Shown here piece after piece: positions 54,707 to 62,848 of a stretch of DNA of 64,000 bases (positions are counted from its first letter, which is position 1; each line of letters begins with the position of its first letter). Source of the DNA: Mycolicibacterium iranicum (lineage in GTDB: Bacteria; Actinomycetota; Actinomycetes; Mycobacteriales; Mycobacteriaceae); the NCBI RefSeq assembly GCF_001650495.1, contig NZ_LWCS01000018.1, forward strand, positions 1 through 64,000. Reading direction: 5' to 3'. The notes below the pieces were generated by a model. The model was not told the DNA's origin, made no database searches, and was given only the letters and a program-made list of their open reading frames with translations. The position numbers and the translations under genes are program-made.

Positions 54707-55486
54707 ATGCCACGCCCCGTCGCCTTGATCACCGGACCGACAGCCGGGATCGGTGAGGGGTTTGCCCGCCGCTACGCAGTGGACGGCTACGACCTGGTTC
54801 TGGTCGCGCGTGACGCCGGGCGACTCAACACCCTGGCCGCCGAATTGCGTGACGAGGCCGGGGCCGATGTCGAAGTGATCCGCGCCGACCTCGCCGAGGC
54901 CGACGATCGCGCCGCCGTCGCGGAGCGTTTGCGCCGCGGCGGCGTGCGAGTGCTGGTCAACAATGCCGGCTTCGGAACGTCGGGGGAGTTCTGGACCGCA
55001 GACTACGACGTCCTCAAGGCACAGTTGGACGTCAACGTCACGGCGGTCATGCAGCTGACCCACGCCGCGCTGCCACCCATGCTGGCCGACGGCGAGGGCA
55101 CCGTGCTCAACGTCGCGAGCGTCGCCGGGCTCCTTCCTGGCCGCGGGTCGACCTACTCGGCATCCAAGGCGTGGGTGGTGTCGTTCTCCGAGGGGCTGGC
55201 CAACGCCCTCGGTGGGACCGGCGTCGGAGTGCACGCGCTGTGTCCCGGCTTCGTGCGTACCGAGTTTCACGAGCGGGCCGGAATCGACATGGGGGGCACC
55301 GCCGGCTTCCTGTGGCTCGAGGTGGAAGACGTGGTTCGGGAGACGCTGGCCAGTATCGCAAAAGACAAGGTCGTCATCATTCCGGGCCTGCAGTACAAGG
55401 CGCTGACCACCGGCGGGCGCATCGTGCCGCGAAGTATCGTGCGCGCCTTGACCAAAGTGGTGGGTAAGGGTCGTGGCAGGACCTGA
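54707..55486 (+). CDS. Short-chain dehydrogenase/reductase
   Basis: 259 aa classical SDR. TGPTAGIGEGFA (cofactor loop), NNAGFGTSGEF, catalytic NVASVAGLLPGRGSTYSASKAW (Ser-Tyr-Lys) and CPGFVRTEFHERAGID. A C-terminal basic end (KVVGKGRGRT) is typical of mycobacterial SDRs of the Rv2509 group. Substrate unknown. It occupies the slot where M. tuberculosis has pyrE. Confidence 0.85.
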   Translation: MPRPVALITGPTAGIGEGFARRYAVDGYDLVLVARDAGRLNTLAAELRDEAGADVEVIRADLAEADDRAAVAERLRRGGVRVLVNNAGFGTSGEFWTADYDVLKAQLDVNVTAVMQLTHAALPPMLADGEGTVLNVASVAGLLPGRGSTYSASKAWVVSFSEGLANALGGTGVGVHALCPGFVRTEFHERAGIDMGGTAGFLWLEVEDVVRETLASIAKDKVVIIPGLQYKALTTGGRIVPRSIVRALTKVVGKGRGRT

Positions 55487-55492
55487 GAACCT

Positions 55493-56392
55493 GTGCGGGT
55501 AATCGCCGTCCTGGCAGCGATCGTGCTCGCCGTCGCATCGTGCTCCGGTGACGAGGGCGATCGCGAAGACGTCTTCTCCGCTGCGACGGCGTCGATGGGT
55601 GAGTCCCTGGAGATCCTCGGCTGGAACATGTCGATGGCCAATCTGCGATTCGACGCCGAGTACGTGCTCGTCGACGTCGATGCGGCCCCCGCGAAGGAGG
55701 GGGTGACCCCGGCGAACCCCGAGGATCTCCGCTTCGGTCTGTACGGTGCGCTCGCCCACCCGATCGAGGCCAACGGCATCGGCGCGTGCGGTGACTCGAC
55801 AAACCTTGACATACAACCGTTGTCGGTTACTCCCGATCGACTGACGGGAACGGTCTGCCTCGGTCCGCAACGGGATCAGTCGCAGGTTCGGGGTGTTTAC
55901 GCGTACTCGCCGCGCGACCGCATCGCCGGAACCACGGTGGCCTATCCGGCGGCGTTCCCCATCGGCGTGCTGCCCACCAACTCCAACGACACCGGCCTGA
56001 CGCTGAAGACGAGCAGCGTGGACGCCTTCTCCGAAGACGGCGCCCAGCTGGCCCCGACGGCGCTCGGCGAACCGAAAGCCTTTGAGGGCAAGGGCTACAT
56101 GCTGCTCGGCCTCGAGGTCGGAGGCCTGGCGCAGCGGTACCGCGAGGACTCGGCGAAGCGGGGTGGGCCGATGATGGTGCTCGCTGCACCGACGCTGCCC
56201 GGCAGGGGCCTCAGCTACGCGTGCGGTATCTACGGTGCCTCTGTTCTGGTGCTGCCCGAAGCCTCACGCGAGGGCGTACAGCTGCGTGCATCGCTGTGCA
56301 CGCAGGGCGAGATCAACGAGGCCCTGCTGTACGCGACGGTGTCGCTGGCGGGGACGCACGCGGCGCTGTGGAAACAGGACGTCTCGCAGTGA
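55493..56392 (+). CDS. Putative lipoprotein (Rv0381c-like)
   Basis: 299 aa from GTG 55493. Short signal (MRVIAVLAAIVLAVASC) with lipobox VASC, lipidated Cys 17, then an unrecognised globular domain with four more cysteines (IGACGDSTN, TVCLGPQ, LSYACGIYG, ASLCTQG), which may form disulfides. No transmembrane helix follows. Synteny with the TrmH-type gene suggests the Rv0381c family. Its stop overlaps the next start as GTGA. Confidence 0.7.
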   Translation: MRVIAVLAAIVLAVASCSGDEGDREDVFSAATASMGESLEILGWNMSMANLRFDAEYVLVDVDAAPAKEGVTPANPEDLRFGLYGALAHPIEANGIGACGDSTNLDIQPLSVTPDRLTGTVCLGPQRDQSQVRGVYAYSPRDRIAGTTVAYPAAFPIGVLPTNSNDTGLTLKTSSVDAFSEDGAQLAPTALGEPKAFEGKGYMLLGLEVGGLAQRYREDSAKRGGPMMVLAAPTLPGRGLSYACGIYGASVLVLPEASREGVQLRASLCTQGEINEALLYATVSLAGTHAALWKQDVSQ

Positions 56393-57033
56393 CGGACCCG
56401 CCCGGCCCCACCGAATGGGGTGGGGGTCCCGGCGTCGGACCCTGGGACGGCGACCCGCCCGACGACCCGCGATACGACGCCGAGCTGTTGCGCACCGGTG
56501 ACGCCCGCAATGTCGTAGACGCCTACCGGTATTGGACCCGCGACGCGATCATCGCCGACATCGACCGGCGCAGGCATCCGCTGCACATCGCGATCGAGAA
56601 CTTCGGCAACGACGCCAACATCGGCGGGGTGGTGAGGACTGCGAACGCATTCGCGGTGGACACCGTGCATATCGTGGGCCGCCGCCGCTGGAACCGGCGC
56701 GGTGCGATGGTCACCGACCGCTATCAGCGCCTGCGTCATCACGAGACGACTGCGGCCCTGCTCGACTTCGCAGCCTCGGCGGGCCTGGCTGTCGTGGCGG
56801 TCGACAACGTCCCCGGTGCGTCCCGTCTGGAAGAAACGCTGCTGCCGCGCAAGTGCCTGCTGGTCTTCGGGCAGGAGGGCCCCGGCATCACCGAGGACGC
56901 GAAAACCGGTGCAGTGCTAACAGTCTCGATCGCACAGTTCGGATCGACGCGCAGCATCAATGCCGCCGTCGCCGCCGGCATCGCCATGCATGCCTGGATC
57001 CGCCAGCACGCCGACCTCGGAAAGGCCTGGTGA
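56389..57033 (+). CDS. TrmH/SpoU-family RNA methyltransferase
   Basis: 214 aa from GTG 56389. SPOUT knot motifs: IENFGNDANIGGVVRTANAFAV (motif 1), LVFGQEGPGI (motif 2) and STRSINAAVAAGIAMHAW (motif 3, AdoMet-binding). 2'-O-ribose methylation of rRNA or tRNA is expected. Corresponds to the Rv0380c position. Its last 117 bases overlap the MFS gene on the other strand. Confidence 0.88.
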   Translation: MTDPPGPTEWGGGPGVGPWDGDPPDDPRYDAELLRTGDARNVVDAYRYWTRDAIIADIDRRRHPLHIAIENFGNDANIGGVVRTANAFAVDTVHIVGRRRWNRRGAMVTDRYQRLRHHETTAALLDFAASAGLAVVAVDNVPGASRLEETLLPRKCLLVFGQEGPGITEDAKTGAVLTVSIAQFGSTRSINAAVAAGIAMHAWIRQHADLGKAW

Positions 57034-58530
57034 ATCCGGGCGGGGGCGCAGCAGCCACCACACCGCGGCCGCCGACGTCAGCAGCAGCGCGGCGCCGACA
57101 CCGGCGGCCAGCGAAAGGCCCTGTGTGAAAGATTCTTTCGCGGCGTCGAGCAGGGTGTTCTGCTGGTCGGTGGGCAGTGTCTGCGCGGCGTGGATCGCGT
57201 TCGCGAGCGAATCGCGGGCCTGGTCGGCGACTCCCGAGGGCACTTCGGGGGCGACGGTGATGCCGCGATAGACCGCGGTCACGATCGACCCGAGAGTCGC
57301 GATACCCAGCGCCATGCCCAGCTCGTAGGCCGTCTCGGACACTGCAGCCGCCGCTCCTGCACGTTCCTTCGGCACGCTCGCCAGGATCACGTCGCTGGCC
57401 ACCGTGAACGCCAGGCCCAGTCCTACGCCCACGACGAACAGCGAAATGCCCAGCGGCAGATACGGGGCCATCGGGGTGAAGACGATCAGCGATGTCATCA
57501 GCGCCGCCATCGCGACCCCGACGAGTGCCAGGCCCGCGGTCAGCACCGAGCGGTGGGAGAAGTAGCGCACGGCCACGCCGGCGAGCACGCCGAACACCGT
57601 GGCGGTGATGGCGGCCGGCAGCTCCGCCAGCCCCGCCTTCAGCGGTCCGTAGCCGTGCACCAGCTGGAAGTACTGAGACAGGAAGAACACCAGCCCGGAC
57701 AGGCCGAGGACGGAGAGTAGGTTCGCCGACACCACTCCGGAGAAACGTGGATTGGCGAAGAGTCGTACGTCGATCAGCGGCGTCGGCAGCCGCAGCTGAC
57801 GGCGCACGAACACCGTGAGTGCGACTGCGCCGACGACGCCGGCCACCACGATGTCGGCGCCGATACCGTGGGCCAGTCCGGTGAAGCCTTCCTTGATCGC
57901 ATAGACGAGACCGAGCAGGCCGACCATGGACAGTCCGACGCTGGGCAGATCCCAAGGACCCGGGTCCGGGTTGCGGTGCTCGGGCAGCAGCACGAGGCCG
58001 CCGACCAGCAGCACCACCATCACGGGGATGTTGATCAGGAACACCGAGCCCCACCAGAAGTGCTCCAGCAGAACGCCTCCCACGACGGGGCCCAGTGCGG
58101 CGCCCGCGGAGAAGGCCGACGCCCAGATGCCGACGGCGATACTGCGTTCGCGCTGATCGGGGAACAGGCCGCGGATCAGCGCCAGCGTGGCCGGCGCCAA
58201 CGTCGCACCCGCCATGCCCAGCAGGGCACGGGTTGCGATCAACATCTCCGGGCTTGTCGAGTAGGCGTTCATCGCCGAGAACACCGCGAAAGCGATTGCG
58301 CCGGTGAGCAACAGCTTTTTGTGTCCGATGCGGTCGCCGAGGCTGCCCATGCTGATGAGCAGTGCTGCCAGCACGAAGGAGTAGATGTCGCCGATCCACA
58401 GGATCTGCGTGCCGGTGGCGCCGAGGTCGGCGCTGATGAACGGGGTTGCCAGGGCGAGGACTGTGCCGTCGATGCCGATGAGTAGCACAGCCATGGTCAG
58501 GACGCCGAGAGCGAACCAGCGGCGGGTCAT
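56917..58530 (-). CDS. MFS multidrug efflux transporter (DHA2/EmrB type)
   Basis: 537 aa from ATG 58530 (MTRRWFALGVLTMAVLLIGID) with about 14 membrane helices. Helix 1 D-x-T signature LLIGIDGTVLALATPFI, the loop motif MGSLGDRIGHKKLLLTGA, motif C-like WASAFSAGAALGPVVGGVLLEHFWW and motif at VILASVPKERAGAAAAVSE are present. The start overlaps the tetR stop (ATGA), so tetR and MFS are one operon. The final 38 or so residues (from PGLSEVGVLADPGMHGD) are read antisense through the TrmH gene, suggesting the original stop codon was lost. Confidence 0.88.
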   Translation of the reverse strand: MTRRWFALGVLTMAVLLIGIDGTVLALATPFISADLGATGTQILWIGDIYSFVLAALLISMGSLGDRIGHKKLLLTGAIAFAVFSAMNAYSTSPEMLIATRALLGMAGATLAPATLALIRGLFPDQRERSIAVGIWASAFSAGAALGPVVGGVLLEHFWWGSVFLINIPVMVVLLVGGLVLLPEHRNPDPGPWDLPSVGLSMVGLLGLVYAIKEGFTGLAHGIGADIVVAGVVGAVALTVFVRRQLRLPTPLIDVRLFANPRFSGVVSANLLSVLGLSGLVFFLSQYFQLVHGYGPLKAGLAELPAAITATVFGVLAGVAVRYFSHRSVLTAGLALVGVAMAALMTSLIVFTPMAPYLPLGISLFVVGVGLGLAFTVASDVILASVPKERAGAAAAVSETAYELGMALGIATLGSIVTAVYRGITVAPEVPSGVADQARDSLANAIHAAQTLPTDQQNTLLDAAKESFTQGLSLAAGVGAALLLTSAAAVWWLLRPRPDSPGLSEVGVLADPGMHGDAGGDGGIDAARRSELCDRDC

Positions 58531-59066
58531 TTCGTCACTCCATTGAGTAGAAGGTCGATGATGAGGCGATCGAAGTCGCGGCCGGCGGCGCGGCCGGCGC
58601 GGATGGACCAGGCAGTCCCCCCGATGAGGGCGTAGAGCGCTTCGGTGAGCCACGCGGCGGTCAGCTCCGGCCGGAACTCGCCCTCGCGCTGCCCCCGCAG
58701 GAACAGCTCGGTGATGGCGGAGTCGACTTCGTCCCAGATCTCGATCGTGGTTTCGAGGTCGGTTTCCTGGCTCTGGCTGTACATCAGGACGAAGTAGGGG
58801 TAGACGGGCTCGCAGGCGGTGACCAGCCTGCGGAGCGCGTCGGTCGCCGGACCTTCGTCGAGTCGCACGGTCTTGAGAACCTCCCGCATCTCGGCCATCG
58901 CGAGTTCTTCGATCGCGGACATCAATGCGGCGCGACCGGCGAAGTGCCGGTGCAGGGTGGCGCGGCTCACGCCGACGGCCGAGGCGATCTCGTCCTGCGT
59001 CGCGTTGGGGCGCCGGCCGAGGAAGTCGGCAGCGGCGCGCAGCAGCTGATCGCGGGTGGACAACAT
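58527..59066 (-). CDS. TetR-family repressor of the adjacent efflux gene
   Basis: 179 aa from ATG 59066 (MLSTRDQLLRAAADFLGRRPN). The HTH is DEIASAVGVSRATLHRHFAGRAALMSAI. A TATTCT -10 element six bases before the ATG suggests a leaderless mRNA. A perfect 8-base-arm palindrome lies at 59085-59104, just upstream, where the repressor would block both itself plus MFS and the divergent GH76 gene. A longer start at 59141 would run through the operator. Confidence 0.86.
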   Translation of the reverse strand: MLSTRDQLLRAAADFLGRRPNATQDEIASAVGVSRATLHRHFAGRAALMSAIEELAMAEMREVLKTVRLDEGPATDALRRLVTACEPVYPYFVLMYSQSQETDLETTIEIWDEVDSAITELFLRGQREGEFRPELTAAWLTEALYALIGGTAWSIRAGRAAGRDFDRLIIDLLLNGVTK

Positions 59067-59072
59067 GCGACA

Positions 59073-59078
59073 AGAATA
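59073..59078 (-). promoter_or_regulatory. Predicted -10 element TATTCT for a leaderless transcript
   Basis: Minus-strand TATTCT, TGTCGC, then ATG 59066. The TetR operator palindrome starts seven bases upstream. Confidence 0.55.
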
Positions 59079-59084
59079 GCTCAA

Positions 59085-59104
59085 ATGAGACATATTTGTC
59101 TCAT
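59085..59104. promoter_or_regulatory. Perfect TetR operator palindrome
   Basis: ATGAGACATATTTGTCTCAT has 8-base arms (ATGAGACA/TGTCTCAT) and a TATT centre. It lies between divergent tetR-MFS and GH76 genes, directly upstream of the predicted tetR -10. Confidence 0.82.
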
Positions 59105-59139
59105 AGCCTATGGGCAGCTGGTAGGGCAGGATCAACGGC

Positions 59140-60264
59140 ATGGATCAGATGTGGGCCAACCGCGCCGCCAGCGCCGAAGCCGCCATCGCCACGCGGCATC
59201 TCCGGAAACTGTGGGGGCTGCCGGGTACGCAGCTAGGCGTGGTGGCCTGGCCGGCCGCTGGCAGGCAACGCCGCTTCGGGACCTGGCACTACTGGTGGCA
59301 GGCCCACCTGTTGGACAACCTGGTCGACGCCCAGCTGCGCGATCCGAAGCTCGAACGCCTCACCTCGATCACGCGCCAGATCCGCGGGCATCGATTCCGC
59401 AACATCGGCAAGTGGACCAACAACTACTACGACGACATGGCGTGGCTGGCACTTGCGCTGGAGCGCGCCGGTCGCCTGACCGGCGTGGCTCGTCCGAAAG
59501 CGCTGCACCGGCTCGCCGAGCAGTTCCTCACCTCGTGGGTGCCCGAGGATGGCGGCGGCATTCCGTGGCGCAAGCAGGACCAGTTCTTCAACGCGCCGGC
59601 CAACGGGCCCGCCGCGATCTTCCTCGCCCGCTACGAGGACAGGCTGCGCCGAGCGCAACAGATGGCTGACTGGATCGACGAGACGCTGATCGACCCGGAC
59701 ACGCATCTGGTGTTCGACGGCATCAAAGGCGGCTCGCTGGTGCGTGCGCAGTACACCTACTGCCAGGGTGTGGTGCTCGGCGCGGAGACCGAACTCGCGG
59801 CGCGCACCGAGGATCCACGCCATGCCGAGCGGGTGCACCGGCTCGTCGCTGCCGTCGCCGAGCACATGGCGCCTGACGGCATCATCAAAGGCGCGGGTGG
59901 CGGTGACGGCGGACTGTTCAACGGCATCCTGGCGCGCTACTTGGCGCTGGTTGCGACCGATCTGCCCGGTGACGCCGAGGCTGATGAGAAGGCCCGAGAG
60001 ACCGCCGCGAAGCTGGTGCTGACATCGGGACGCGCCGCGTGGGAGAACCGTCAGACGGCCGAGGGTCTGCCGCTCTTCGCGGCGTTCTGGGACCGCCCAG
60101 CCGAATTGCCCACGGCGGGAACGAAAGACGCGCAATTCGTGGAAGGCGCCGTCAACTCCTCGGAGATCCCCGAGCGCGATCTGTCGGTGCAGCTGGCCGG
60201 CTGGATGCTGATGGAAGCGGCCCATGTCGTGGAGAACGCCGTTTCGGAGCCGAACCCCGAGTGA
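59140..60264 (+). CDS. Glycoside hydrolase family 76-like protein (Rv0365c type)
   Basis: 374 aa. (alpha/alpha)6 fold with GH76 pattern: NYYDDMAWLALALERAG (adjacent Asp pair expected as catalytic residues in GH76), GGIPWRKQDQFFNAPANGPAAIFLARY, QYTYCQGVVLGAETEL. Typical members are endo-alpha-1,6-mannanases. No signal peptide is visible, so it may act in the cytoplasm. It corresponds to Rv0365c in M. tuberculosis. Its stop overlaps the nhaA start (GTGA), implying coupling. Confidence 0.8.
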   Translation: MDQMWANRAASAEAAIATRHLRKLWGLPGTQLGVVAWPAAGRQRRFGTWHYWWQAHLLDNLVDAQLRDPKLERLTSITRQIRGHRFRNIGKWTNNYYDDMAWLALALERAGRLTGVARPKALHRLAEQFLTSWVPEDGGGIPWRKQDQFFNAPANGPAAIFLARYEDRLRRAQQMADWIDETLIDPDTHLVFDGIKGGSLVRAQYTYCQGVVLGAETELAARTEDPRHAERVHRLVAAVAEHMAPDGIIKGAGGGDGGLFNGILARYLALVATDLPGDAEADEKARETAAKLVLTSGRAAWENRQTAEGLPLFAAFWDRPAELPTAGTKDAQFVEGAVNSSEIPERDLSVQLAGWMLMEAAHVVENAVSEPNPE

Positions 60265-62108
60265 GCGAACCGACCTCCCAGCGGGGTTTCCCGCTGCTGC
60301 CGTCGCGGCGTACCCGTGGCAGTAAGGCCACCAGGACCACCGACAACACCGCCGCGGCACTGCTGCTGACCTTCACCGTCATCGCGATCCTGTGGGCGAA
60401 CTCGCCGTGGGCCGACAGCTACACGGCGCTGCTGGACACCCATGTCGGCGTCACCGTCGGCAGCCATCACTTCGAGATGACCGTCAAGCACATCGTCAAC
60501 GACGCGCTGATGACGTTCTTCTTCTTCATCGTCGGCCTTGAGGTGACCCGCGAATTCACCATCGGCGAGCTCACCGACCGGTCGCGCGCCGCGGTGCCGG
60601 TGCTTGCTGCCGCCGCGGGCCTGGTGTTGCCCGCCGTGGTGTTCCTGGCCTTCAACCCGTCCGGCGAGAACGCCCACGCGTGGGGGGTGGTGATCTCCAC
60701 CGACACCGCGTTCCTCGTCGGGGCGCTGGCCATCATCAAGCCGATGTTCCCTGCCCGAGTGCGGCTGTTCCTGCTGACGCTGGCCGTGGTCGACGACGTC
60801 GGTGCGCTGATCGCCATCGCGCTGTTCTACTCAGACGCCATCCAGGTCGTCCCCCTGGTGATGTCGGTGGTGCTGATCGTCGCATTGGCGCTGGTGCGGT
60901 TCCTGCCGAAGGAGCGGGGGCCGGCGTATGCGGTGCTCGGCGTCGCGCTGTGGATCGCGCTCTTCATGGCAGGCATCCATCCCACGCTGGCCGGTGTCGC
61001 CGTCGCGCTGCTGATTCCCGTCTTCACCCCGACGCGGCGTCCGGTTGAGAAGGCCGTCGAACAAATACGGGCGTTCCGGCAATCGCCGAACTCGGAGTAC
61101 GCCCGCGCCGCGAGCCGTTCGCTGCGCGAGTCGATCTCCATCAACGAACGGCTACAGACCGCGGTCGGACCCACCGTGTCGTTCGTGATCCTGCCGCTGT
61201 TCGCGCTCGTCAACGCCGGCGTCCGGCTGGACAGCCAGAGCTTGACGACCGCCCTGCGGTCACCGCTCACGTGGGGCATCGTCGCCGGTCTGGTGATCGG
61301 CAAGTTCGTCGGCATCACCGGCGCGACCTGGCTGATCCGCAGAACCGGAGTGGGCGTGCTCGCGCCGGGTCTGACGTTGCGCAGGATCGCCGGCGGCGCG
61401 GCGCTGTCGGGCATCGGCTTCACGATCTCGCTCTTCATCGTCGACATCGCGATCTCGGACCCCAGCAGGCAGGACCAGGCACGCATCGGCGTGCTCGCGG
61501 CGTCGGTCCTCGCGTTCCTGCTCGGCTGGGCGATCTTCCGGATCACCGATTGGATCAGTCCGCCCGAGCCTGTGGGGCTCACGCTGCTCCGGCCCGTCGA
61601 CCCCGAGCGCGACCATGCCCGGGGGCGGCCCGACGCGCCGCTGACGCTGGTCGAGTACGGCGATTTCGAGTGCCCGTTCTGCAGTCGCGCCACCGGCTCG
61701 ATCGACGAGGTGCGGGCGCACTTCGGGGACGACCTCCTCTACGTCTGGCGGCACTTCCCCCTCGAGCGTGTGCATCCGCGAGCGTTCGACGCCGCCCGGG
61801 CCAGCGAGGCTGCGGCGCTGCAGGGCAAGTTCTGGGAGATGGCGCGCCAGCTGTTCGCCCATCAGGACGACCTCGAGTGGTCTGACATCTACCGCTACGC
61901 GGTGGCGGCCGGCTGCGACATCGAGCAGTTCGACCAGGACGTTCGCGTGCACTCCAAGACGGTGCTGCACCGCGTCGAGGACGACGCCGAGGATGCCGAC
62001 GCGATGGACCTCAACGCGACGCCGACGCTGTTCGTCAACGGCAAGCGGCACAGGGGGCCCTGGGATGCCGCGAGCCTCATTCGTGCGCTCGAGGCTTCGC
62101 GACCCTAG
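60261..62108 (+). CDS. nhaA: NhaA Na+/H+ antiporter fused to a DsbA-like thioredoxin domain
   Basis: 615 aa from GTG 60261, overlapping the GH76 stop. Residues about 30-430 are NhaA with MTFFFFIVGLEVTREFTIGEL, the STDTAFLVGALAI helix and the paired aspartates in LLTLAVVDDVGALIAIALFY (as in E. coli D163/D164). Residues about 450-615 are a DsbA/FrnE-type thioredoxin fold with the active site FECPFCSRATGS, cis-Pro loop NATPTLFVNGKRH. The fusion is known in actinobacterial NhaA annotations; the biological link between Na+ export and dithiol chemistry is not clear. Confidence 0.9.
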   Translation: MSEPTSQRGFPLLPSRRTRGSKATRTTDNTAAALLLTFTVIAILWANSPWADSYTALLDTHVGVTVGSHHFEMTVKHIVNDALMTFFFFIVGLEVTREFTIGELTDRSRAAVPVLAAAAGLVLPAVVFLAFNPSGENAHAWGVVISTDTAFLVGALAIIKPMFPARVRLFLLTLAVVDDVGALIAIALFYSDAIQVVPLVMSVVLIVALALVRFLPKERGPAYAVLGVALWIALFMAGIHPTLAGVAVALLIPVFTPTRRPVEKAVEQIRAFRQSPNSEYARAASRSLRESISINERLQTAVGPTVSFVILPLFALVNAGVRLDSQSLTTALRSPLTWGIVAGLVIGKFVGITGATWLIRRTGVGVLAPGLTLRRIAGGAALSGIGFTISLFIVDIAISDPSRQDQARIGVLAASVLAFLLGWAIFRITDWISPPEPVGLTLLRPVDPERDHARGRPDAPLTLVEYGDFECPFCSRATGSIDEVRAHFGDDLLYVWRHFPLERVHPRAFDAARASEAAALQGKFWEMARQLFAHQDDLEWSDIYRYAVAAGCDIEQFDQDVRVHSKTVLHRVEDDAEDADAMDLNATPTLFVNGKRHRGPWDAASLIRALEASRP

Positions 62109-62815
62109 GTCGTCTGCTCGCCCGCGTCCATGGGCGGCGTCGGGATGCCGGCCTGCTTGGCGGCCTTGCGGCGCTTGTACCACTCGAAGGCGATCGGTAG
62201 CACCGAGAGGATGACGATGCCGATGACGATCGGTTCCAGCAGCTTCTGGATGATCTCGATGCGGCCGAGCCAGTACCCGAGCAGGGTGAGGCCGGCACCC
62301 CAGACGATGGCGCCGACGGCGTTGTAGAGCGTGAACACCGCGTAGTTCATCTTGGCCGCACCCGCAGTGATCGGGGCGAGCGTCCGCACGATGGGCACGA
62401 AGCGGGCGATGACGATCGCGAACGGGCCGCGCTGCTCGAAGAACAGGTGGGCCTCGTCGAGGTACTTCTGCTTGAGGAATCGCGCGTTCGGTTTGAACAT
62501 CGCGGTGCCGACATTGCGGCCGATCCAGTAACCCACCTGCGCGCCGAGGATCGCGGCGATCGGAATGAACAGCAGCAGCTGCCAGAGCTGGAAGTTCACC
62601 GCCGCGACGTTGCCTTCGGCGGACGCAGTCTGGATGCCCGCGGCGAGCATGCCCGCGACGAACAGCAGCGAGTCGCCGGGCAGGATCGGGAACAGCACCC
62701 CGGACTCGACGAAGACGACGACCAGCAACCCGATCAGTGCCCAGGTGCCGAAGTAGCTGAGAAGGTTGATGGGGTCCAGGAAATCGGGCATCAGCGCGAG
62801 ATTGTCGACGACCAC
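62105..62815 (-). CDS. DedA-family membrane protein
   Basis: 236 aa from GTG 62815 (VVVDNLALMPDFLDPINLLSYF); ATG 62791 is the alternative. DedA/SNARE-associated domain: VVFVESGVLFPILPGDSLLFVAG, GYWIGRNVG, FEQRGPFAIVIARFVPIVRTLAPITAGAAKM, and YNAVGAIVWGAGLTLLGYWLG. Conserved Glu, Asp and Arg of the DedA family are present. Family members flip polyprenyl phosphates or phospholipids. Its 3' end overlaps nhaA by 4 bases. Confidence 0.87.
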   Translation of the reverse strand: MVVDNLALMPDFLDPINLLSYFGTWALIGLLVVVFVESGVLFPILPGDSLLFVAGMLAAGIQTASAEGNVAAVNFQLWQLLLFIPIAAILGAQVGYWIGRNVGTAMFKPNARFLKQKYLDEAHLFFEQRGPFAIVIARFVPIVRTLAPITAGAAKMNYAVFTLYNAVGAIVWGAGLTLLGYWLGRIEIIQKLLEPIVIGIVILSVLPIAFEWYKRRKAAKQAGIPTPPMDAGEQTT

Positions 62816-62848
62816 GGCCCCAAGGGTACCGGCGGCATAGGCTGAGTC

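Noticed and set aside
56917..59073. 718-codon version of the MFS protein with a long N terminus
   Set aside because: The first 180 residues run through tetR out of phase. ATG 58530 begins at the first membrane helix and overlaps the tetR stop.
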